Below are positions 57,611-64,000 of a stretch of 64,000 bases of DNA, piece by piece. The notes beneath the pieces are model-generated. The model was not told the origin of the DNA. It made no database searches and worked only from the letters and a program-made list of their open reading frames with translations. Origin of the DNA: Watersipora subatra (taxonomy: Eukaryota; Bryozoa; Gymnolaemata; Cheilostomatida; Watersiporidae); contig NC_088717.1 of the NCBI RefSeq assembly GCF_963576615.1, positions 23,711,344 to 23,775,343 on the forward strand, written 5' to 3'. A program made the position numbers and the translations under genes. Numbering within the stretch: the first letter of the stretch is position 1; each line of letters opens with the position of its first letter.

Positions 57611-59244
57611 ATGCAGACCGAACGCCAGAAACGTCTTTTTTATGCTTTTCTCGTAATTACACTTTTATTTACAATACACCTTCACAATGTATTACTAATT
57701 TTAACACAATTTTTACAAAGTAATACGCGACAGGACGCCATACTGTTAGAAGCCACTTCTAGAAGGACAAGAAGACAAAATAGAAAGAGAAAGTTACCTG
57801 TTGAATGGGAATCTGTTCAGTGTGTAAGTCTGTTTAGTTGTCATTCATTAGTAGTATGTTAGTTGCTTTTATTTTAATTTCTGTATGACATTTATTTTTT
57901 CAAACAATATTCACAATACATATAAAAATAAAATTTATAAAAAAAATAATTGGAAATACAGTGCTAAAACATAAATATCCTAAAATATTAGTGTTAACAC
58001 ATCATACTATTCTGTCATTTCTACTCATCGTCTCCTCTCTCCTACAGGTAACACCCTCTTGGTATGATAATGTTTTGCCTAAGTCAAGGCCAGGTGTGTG
58101 GCTGCAGCATTTCAGAATGCCAGAAACCATTGTGGATGAGATTTGTGAGCTAGTACGTGACGATATGTCTCCTCAAGAAAGATGTGTACGGGAACCTGTT
58201 CCACTGAAGAAGAGGTAATGCCATTCATTTATTATGTCATGTAGGAATTTTGGCATACGGAAAACATGCCATATAGGAATAATGGTACATTTTTCAATAT
58301 GTCTTGTAAAACTGTTTGGTTAATTGTGGCAATATTCTCTTATTCACAGGGTGTGCATAGCAATCTTCAAACTGGCTTCATGCTGCGAATATAGCAAAGT
58401 TGCAACAGCGTTCGGGGTCAGTAAGACTACAGTTCATCGATGCTTGTATGCTTTCTGCCATGCAATGTCAAGAAAAAAACATCAGTTCATCACCTGGTAC
58501 TCAGATGTAGAAGCAGGGGAGATTGCTGATATCATCGAAGCTAATTACAAATACCCACAAGCCATAGGGGCTGTCGATGGAACACACTTTGAGATCATAC
58601 CACCTGCTGATGGCATGGCTGATTTTCTATGTAGGAAAATGTATCCAAGTGTTGTCATGCAAGCGGTGGTTGATGTTCAGTATCTGTTTAGAGACGTTTA
58701 TGCCAACACCCCAGGCAGTGCTCACGATGCCGCCGTTTTTAGAAGATCAAGGCTGAGTACATTAGTGATGCAAAATATGCCAAAACGGGATAAAATTGTT
58801 CATGGAGAGAGTCTTCCACTCCACATCCTTGGCGACCCTGCATACCCTATATCTAGACAAATCATTAAAGGTTTCACAGGGGCGAACTTGTCACCCGAAA
58901 AGGAGTCATTTAATGTTTACCACAGCAAAGCACGCATGTGTGTCGAGATTGCGTTTGGAAGACTCAAAGCACGCTGGAGAATGCTGCGGAAGTGTATTGA
59001 TGTCAAGTATAAGTTGGTGCCCAAGCTTATTACTACATGCTGTATATTGCATAACATGCTGGAAACTAGAAAAGTTGTGATTCCCCGCCACCTTCTCAAC
59101 AGACTAGCAGATGAACCAGCTGAACGTGAACAGCCGCCACCTGTGTTCAATCATGAGCAAACTAGAGATGCAGTTGAGATCCGTGATACTATCAAAGAGT
59201 TCCTTGCTCACACCCAGCCATTACTCCGTCCCTTTCACATGTAA
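57611..59244 (+). CDS. Harbinger transposase (HARBI1-like DDE nuclease), three exons
   Basis: Exons 57611-57823, 58048-58214 and 58350-59244 join in frame at CAGTGT|GTAAGT, CTCCTACAG|GTAACA, AAGAG|GTAATG and TATTCACAG|GGTGTG, giving 424 residues. Exon 1 has an unusual hydrophobic helix (LFYAFLVITLLF) and a basic stretch RRTRRQNRKRKL. Exon 2 has WYDNVLPKSRPGVWLQHFRM, typical of the N-terminal helical part. Exon 3 has a helix-turn-helix (VATAFGVSKTTVHRCLYAF) and then the DDE domain: first D in AIGAVDGTHFEI, second D in NTPGSAHDAAVFRRS, and E in VEIAFGRLKARWRML. The protein cuts and joins the element's ends in the nucleus, with the Myb-like partner bringing it to DNA. Length is a little above the ~350 residues of HARBI1. 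No stop or frameshift. The start codon could instead lie in an upstream exon, but the TATA box supports 57611. Confidence 0.9.
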
Positions 59245-59423
59245 AACCGCATTTGAATTTGTTACATTAATTTTGTGAGTGAGTTGAACTAATTGTGTTA
59301 CTGTATTCAATATTTATGTAAAATCTTTACTGAGTAGAAAATAATAATGTAAATAATAATTTCAACTGAACATACATGAACTGTCTCCAATATTTATGTG
59401 AAGTCTTTACGTAGTTCAAAGTA
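59245..59423. other. Convergent 3' ends of the two Harbinger genes
   Basis: AT-rich 179 bp with two near-repeats of CTGTCTCCAATATTTATGTG and TATTCAATATTTATGTAA. Probably holds both polyadenylation regions, but no canonical AATAAA is seen on the plus strand. Confidence 0.4.
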
Positions 59424-60778
59424 CTAGTCTAACGTGGGCACATTGTACCCTGACAATTCATTACTGGCCAATGAGGTAGGTAGCCTTTCAGGATTGGTTG
59501 CAGTGTGGGGTGCACAGGGGGAAATATTGTGGCGATGGGGTGGTATGGTTGAAGCGAATGCATTATTTGACGAATGGGTGGTGTGAGGAAATGTATTACT
59601 GATGGTGTGGGGTGGGCTGGCGAAAGTATCATTAGGAGGTTGCGGAAAAGGGACAGAGCCCTGGAGGTGGTTTGGCATGGCATAAGGTGTGGAGGGTTGT
59701 TGCATTATCTGTTGCATAATAGTAGAAATTCCATTCAACATTGTCATTGAACTTTTTTCGATAATGGCAGCAACAGCCTTTAGGTCGTCTTGTCTTTGCT
59801 CTGTTAAGATCCTCTTCAAATCATGCATGTCCTCATCATCTCTCGACCTCTTTCTCCTGTTGGTCGAAGAAGATGAACATGCTGACACAGCAGATCTGGG
59901 CCTCTCCTGATCAGAGTCAACATCTGTTAAAATTAGATATTTTTAAATAAATTTATAAAAATTTTATTAATATGTCTTGTATTGTCGACCCAGATACCCT
60001 AGGTTAGGACCACCCCACTCAAATGCAACACCTTCCTTACACAATTCAACAGCAGCTAGCAGGTCTGGTTTTACATGAAATCAAGTTCTGTTCAATTATT
60101 TTTAAGATCAATCACATAGTATGTAAATAGCATGCTTCACAAACCTTGGGTATTTTCTGCCTGCTCCTCCGTGTCGATCTCATTAGCTATGGGTCTATGA
60201 CCCATAACCTCCTGAAGCTTTAGGTAAAAGCGCCACGAGGGTGCTGGTGCTCCTGGATAACGGAAATGACAAATGTATCAGCGTGAGTATGAGCAGTTGT
60301 GTATGGTATATCACAAAGATAAAATAACATATTGATAAAATGTTACTATTGTACATTACATGTTTTATTGCTATTAGAAAACAATTATTTTTAACAAAAA
60401 TAATGATAATACATCGTGTAATACATAATAGGTAAATCAATCACCGACTATCTGCAAAATAGAATTAATTTTACGTGATAGGAAAGAGTATCTGGTGCTT
60501 TGTTTGACCAACTTTTACTTACCTGACTTTGATGCTTCAGCCTTGTAGCGTAGATATTTCGACTTCAATGATTTCCATTTAATACGCCACTGAGTCCCTG
60601 TCTTTGGACTCCACGACTTCCCTTCACCGTCCGCAGCTCGCTCAGCCACCTTTGCAGCCAGCATATCAAATATTTTAATATTACTTTGGGACTTGCCATC
60701 TATCTTTTGAAAAGTGTTGGTATCAATAATAAAGTCCAAAAAAGTAATCACTTCATCATCCTCATAAGTGCAAACCAT
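59424..60778 (-). CDS. Harbinger Myb/SANT-like DNA-binding protein, three exons
   Basis: Minus-strand exons 60523-60778, 60145-60252 and 59424-59923 join at good sites (TCAG|GTAAGT, TTATCCAG|GAGCAC, CCCAAG|GTTTGT, TTTTAACAG|ATGTTG) with consistent phases, giving 287 residues. Exon 1 starts MVCTYEDDEVITFLDFI and contains WSPKTGTQWRIKWKSLKSKY, a Myb/SANT-like trihelix with conserved tryptophans. Exon 2 has SWRFYLKLQEVMGHRPIANE, seen in related transposon and host proteins as the GxRPxxxP-like linker. Exon 3 has a basic RRKRSRDDED patch (possible nuclear signal) and a helical stretch, then a proline/histidine/threonine-rich low-complexity tail. In Harbinger elements this partner binds the ends and carries the nuclease into the nucleus. 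It ends 180 bp from the nuclease stop, tail to tail. Confidence 0.85.
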
Positions 60779-61000
60779 ATTTAATTGAAAGAAGAGCAGA
60801 AGAATAGAAAAGAACAATATACGCGAGAAAACCTTCGTACGCGGTTATGGCGCTCGATGAATCTGCCTCTACAACAAGAGAGCGATGCGCAGCCACTGCG
60901 CAATAGCTGTTTCCTTGCTGCGAATTTGCACTGGCTTCGCACTGATCAGTGCGCAGTGATTTCAGCGCGGAGACGCCGTTTCCATGATTCGGAGAGGGCC

Positions 61001-61036
61001 CAACTCCGAAGCACTGCGCATCATGGAAACATAGTG
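61001..61036 (-). repeat. Harbinger right terminal inverted repeat
   Basis: 36 bp, identical in reverse complement to 57445-57480. Confidence 0.93.
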
Positions 61037-61267
61037 AATATCTACTGGAGCAAATTTTTCATGAATTGTGAAATAGGTCTTCGGAGTAGCAGCAAACACG
61101 TAGGGATTTTTCCACACTATTCGAAGAACTTGCGCAGGATTCTCCGTGTCAGAATTCATAGTCTCAAATACTCTTTTTGATGTCCCTGAAACAGTTTTAG
61201 ATTTGTAGACCAAACTAAATAAACTTTTCATGAAAATGTCTTTTAATGAAAATATATGCTCTAGCAT
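61037..61267 (-). pseudogene. Sulfotransferase-like gene, copy 3, 5' part (split by Harbinger)
   Basis: ATG at 61267 with a second in-frame ATG at 61231 (MKSLFSLVYKSK). It continues through VFETMNSDTENPAQVLRIVW and KTYFTIHEKFAPVDI up to the AAT. The short N-terminus MLEHIFSLKDIF has no clear signal peptide. This is the only one of the three copies that keeps this upstream start. The transcript would now run into the 3.6-kb element unless it is spliced out. Confidence 0.8.
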
Positions 61268-61522
61268 GTGAAGGTATTAACTGTATTTACGCTGGTTGAA
61301 CTATCACTAATGCTATATCTTGATTAGGTCAACATTTTGATATAGAAGAACTCTTGTAATGAGTTTAACCTTGACCCTTTTCATTAGTGACTATATGTGG
61401 AAATGCTTGTTTAAATGCTGTATGTTGAACTGGCCATAAGTCGCAAAATGATACTAATTTTTCGCAGGTATCTACTAAATAGACTTGAAGCAGGTAAACA
61501 TTTTGTTGGATTCTCTACTTGA

Positions 61523-61603
61523 AGAGGGTGCCCAGAGTGGATACCCAGAGAGGATATCCAGAAGGAATACTCAGAGGGAATACCTAGAGAAGAATACCTA
61601 TAT
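61523..61603 (+). repeat. 13-bp minisatellite, copy 3 (~6 units)
   Basis: The shortest of the three arrays, same unit as 34463-34703 (GTGGATACCCAGA). Confidence 0.75.
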
Positions 61604-61640
61604 AAAACCTAGATGTAAGACCTATATATACCTATATAGG
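61604..61640. repeat. Short palindrome
   Basis: TAGATGTAAGACCTATATAT followed by its inverse TATATAGGTCTTACATCA. It forms a hairpin of about 17-bp arms around 61620. The same TCTTACATCA begins block H in all copies. Confidence 0.6.
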
Positions 61641-61960
61641 TCTTACATCAACTACAGTATGATGCACTGTCCAGTTGGAATGACTAGTAATTAATCATGC
61701 TGGGATAGTCTTGGTTGGAAAACAAACAAATATATACCAGAATCAGTTAGTAGAAAAATGAACCAACTTACCATTCAACCTCCAGATGATTGCAACTACA
61801 GCATTCCGGAAGTATAGTAGAGTGTGGGTGCTGTAAAGCAGCAACTGGAAAACTCTACTGTGCATACTTGTAGCGGCTGTATCAATACTGTTGACAGTAC
61901 AACTATCTACCTGCAATTACGATTATATTTGCTGAGGATAACAATTTTTAAGTACCAGAA
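61640..61960 (+). repeat. Duplication tail block H, copy 3
   Basis: Very similar to 41255-41575 and continuing with it through the 62.0-62.8 kb region. Confidence 0.7.
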
Positions 61961-62878
61961 GAATACCAGTAATAGGAGAACCAGGTCATCCGTGACAAAG
62001 GTCAAACTTGGGGTCACGCTATTCATGCGGCACTAGAGATAAACGGACTCCATATTCTGTCCATTAATACCTTTAAAATAAACATCTCAGCCAGGTGTTA
62101 TACTACTCTACCTATGATTATGATTGATTATTATTGATTGCAACTAATACCAGCAAGAGTTAAAATCTGACATAAAACTGTTGCCATTACATCCTTTTAA
62201 AATTATTAACCCTTTCCGTACCACTAGGGTGTTTGTAATATATTGTTTCAGATTTGCTACAAGCAGTGTTATTGTCTGTCATTAAGCTAACAAGCTTAGC
62301 TTTTCATTAGAAGCATTGATATTATCTATGACTTTTGCTTATATAAACACTTTAACTTTTAATACTGGTCATTAGTTGGTTAGCCAAACCACCTCAAAGG
62401 ACTACTTGAGAGTGTGCAAGTTTTTTCTATATCTCATCATAAGGAAAATCTGATTTTACAGTAAGTTCATCTCTTTTTACTTTTACTACATGTGTTTTGG
62501 AGCATGTTCATCGTGTAATTTTGCACTTTTGTCAATGTCTTTTTACACATGTATTAAGATGGACTTGAATGTTATATTCCGAGATACAATCTTTACTGGC
62601 CAATTTATTCACCCGCAACAACTAGTCTTTATTATATCTTTAACTGGGACACCATACAGTCTTGCTAGTGTTTTGGCAGATATATTCTAACTATTGTATG
62701 TGTTATAACCATATGTTCAATTCAATGAATGCATTGCCTGTTTTTTACTAATCTCCCTGTATGTTTTGTTAATATTTGTGCACAATCTTTTAGTATTTAT
62801 ATGCATATTTTGCTGTATACAGGGCGCAATAAAATGAATTCGATGAATAAACCAAATCAACTGACAAAAGATCTATCC

Positions 62879-62880
<2 letters not shown>

Positions 62881-62946
<66 letters not shown>

Positions 62947-62955
62947 TATATATAT
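62881..62955. repeat. (TA)n microsatellite, ~75 bp
   Basis: Long TA alternation, absent at the corresponding place in copy 2 (about 42495). It forms the head of a ~480-bp copy-3-specific insertion. Confidence 0.9.
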
Positions 62956-63355
62956 ACTACTAGCTGTGCCACCCGGCGTTGCCCGTGTAATAGAAGAGTC
63001 TTTGGACAGAAAATTGATTTGTATTTAATATATAACAACATTTGCCATTTTAACTTTCAAACTACATATCATGAGAAAAGTGTGTCGTGTAGTTGAAATA
63101 AATTAAGAGAGAAAAATAAAAACAACTGTAAAAGTTTTAAACTTTGTCAAACAACTGTACCTTTCAAGCTAGTGGCCTGCCATATTGCCAATGGAAAACT
63201 CCACTGAGCTAGTTAATAATTTTAGGCTTCCAATGACAGTAAGCCATCACTTACCATTTTGCATTGACGTCGGCATTGTTGCCCAGCTCAGCTGTTCTAA
63301 TAATTGCTATAGCCGGATTTCCAACATACAGATATACGGACTTTGAGAAATATAT
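62956..63355. mobile_element. Copy-3-specific insertion downstream of TA tract
   Basis: Begins CTACTAGCTGTGCCACCCGG followed by CGTTGCCCGTG and ends near TTTGAGAAATATATAG. Copy 2 runs without it from AACTGACTAAAAATC to TATAGATTTATAAATG. Short GC-rich boxes of this kind beside TA tracts are widely dispersed in invertebrate genomes. The element class is not settled (SINE-like, RTE-like tail or rolling-circle fragment). Confidence 0.5.
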
Positions 63356-63401
63356 AGATATAAGAAAGATATAAGATATATATATTTATAAATGTGTAGG
63401 A

Positions 63402-63550
63402 CAGATGGCACAGTTGGTAAGGTATCTGGACAGTGATCATTAGGTCTTCGGTTCAAATTCTAGCAACCGTCCGCTTCTTGCGGTCCTTAGACAAGACCCT
63501 TGCTTATAAAACCTCTCCAACCTCCATGATGAGTGCAATAATCAACACCG
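63402..63550 (+). repeat. tRNA-derived SINE head (copy 3)
   Basis: Same A box (TGGCACAGTTGG, 63407-63418) and B box (GGTTCAAATTC, about 63451-63461) as at 42530, with small differences such as TATCTGGACAG. It is followed again by the R2/R4-type ORF start. Confidence 0.6.
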
Positions 63551-63599
63551 GCTCGGACATCGCTCGGTCAAACAACGTCCGTGCTGCTTGCAGCTTGCA

Positions 63600-64000
63600 G
63601 CTGAACCAGGACAAGGCAGTGGGCCACTGGTTCAAAATGGATGAAATGCAATCGGACTGATAACACGGCCCTCATGCGGTGCTACTTTATGAGTGAGCCA
63701 CAAAAGTGGTGCGCCAATTGTGGAAGGATGCGTCAACTGTAGATACACATGCGCCCTGAATTGCCACTAACAGCTAGAAGCTCAAATGAGTAACATAATC
63801 AAGCGGCACCTTATATAGGAACTTGAGGTAGATCAACTTAGGCAGCAGTTCACCCAAGTAACCTCGAGACCAACGAGGAATGCATATCAACACACACAAT
63901 CACACATACACAATCTTGTGTTGACTCACGGTTTGAAAAAAACATGCACTGTGACTTTGAGCTAAGGATGAAAGATGCCAGATTATGAAAGCATAAAAGC
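63600..64000 (+). mobile_element. R2/R4-type retrotransposon, N-terminal part, cut by window end
   Basis: Parallel to 42740-43130 (GCAGTG...GGTTCAAAATGGATGAAA, then TGCTACTTTATGAGTGAGCC, CACACAATCACACATACACA), with several indels that break the frame. Only the N-terminal domain is inside the window. Confidence 0.7.

Larger units (their letters stand above)
57445..61036. mobile_element. PIF/Harbinger DNA transposon, apparently complete, 3592 bp
   Basis: Perfect 36-bp terminal inverted repeats (57445-57480 and 61001-61036, starting CACTATGTTTCCATGATGCG) and a 3-bp AAT duplication. The paralogous empty site lies in copy 2. Subterminal regions carry further GTTTCCATG and TGCGCAGTG words in both orientations, likely transposase binding sites. 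Two convergent genes fill the interior: a DDE nuclease on the plus strand and a Myb/SANT-like DNA-binding protein on the minus strand, the two proteins that Harbinger elements need. Both reading frames are intact after splicing at good sites. Perfect terminal repeats and intact genes point to a young, possibly active insertion. Confidence 0.93.

Noticed and set aside
56365..57612. A 415-codon minus-strand frame that looks like an intact sulfotransferase-like gene
   Set aside because: Its first ~55 codons are Harbinger terminal sequence. The true 5' part of the gene is at 61037-61267.
58796..59150. Additional reading frames inside the Harbinger nuclease exon
   Set aside because: Shadow frames of the nuclease coding sequence.
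60962..61267. A 101-codon minus-strand frame as a separate small gene
   Set aside because: It is the first part of the interrupted sulfotransferase-like gene running into the transposon end.
62729..63041. Long Y-I-Y-I-Y-I frames on both strands
   Set aside because: Translation of the TA microsatellite.

Overview
This is an AT-rich animal nuclear window that is almost entirely repeats. The transposons present (P-like, PIF/Harbinger, Tigger/pogo, Penelope-like, a restriction-endonuclease-bearing non-LTR element, Gypsy fragments and a tRNA-derived SINE), the spliceosomal introns, and the long TA microsatellites point to an invertebrate. A marine lophotrochozoan such as a mollusc or bryozoan is a guess; the species cannot be fixed from sequence alone. 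No prokaryotic operon, rRNA or CRISPR array is present.

Layout. 1-692: a long imperfect palindrome (foldback element). 2990-9900: a locally duplicated low-copy unit. One copy carries a 1.5-kb terminal-inverted-repeat element, and its twin preserves the empty site. 10.2-16.3 kb: mostly featureless DNA with a small MITE, a short hairpin and one possible exon. 16.3-20 kb: two inverted copies of a repeat that encodes a degenerate protein domain. 21.8-25.9 kb: three copies of a ~500-bp repeat, two of them inverted around a decayed ORF. 27.0-27.7 kb: the GIY-YIG end of a Penelope-like element.

27.7-64 kb: a mosaic of segmental duplications. A unit with a single-exon sulfotransferase-like gene on the minus strand occurs three times (near 33.3-34.1, 38.9-40.1 and 56.4-61.3 kb). 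Copies 1 and 3 are nearly identical over about 5 kb at an offset near 23.18 kb, and both contain the same decayed Gypsy integrase fragment flanked by 44-bp direct repeats. Copy 2 lacks that fragment. Each sulfotransferase copy is compromised differently. Copy 1 lost its 5' third. Copy 2 has an open frame but lost the start-codon region. Copy 3 is split by a complete 3.6-kb Harbinger element with an AAT target duplication, and copy 2 shows the empty site.

Between copies 2 and 3 lie an R2/R4-type retrotransposon (42.7-46.2 kb, interrupted by a LINE 3' end), two abutting MITEs that share a TTA (47.3-48.15 kb), and a P-like transposon (48.5-51.3 kb) with an 8-bp target duplication and an internally deleted Tigger nested inside it.

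The apparently best-preserved functional unit is the Harbinger element. It carries a three-exon DDE nuclease gene and a convergent three-exon Myb/SANT-like gene, both readable without breaks after splicing. Host genes are scarce: the sulfotransferase-like family is the only one supported by clear protein motifs.
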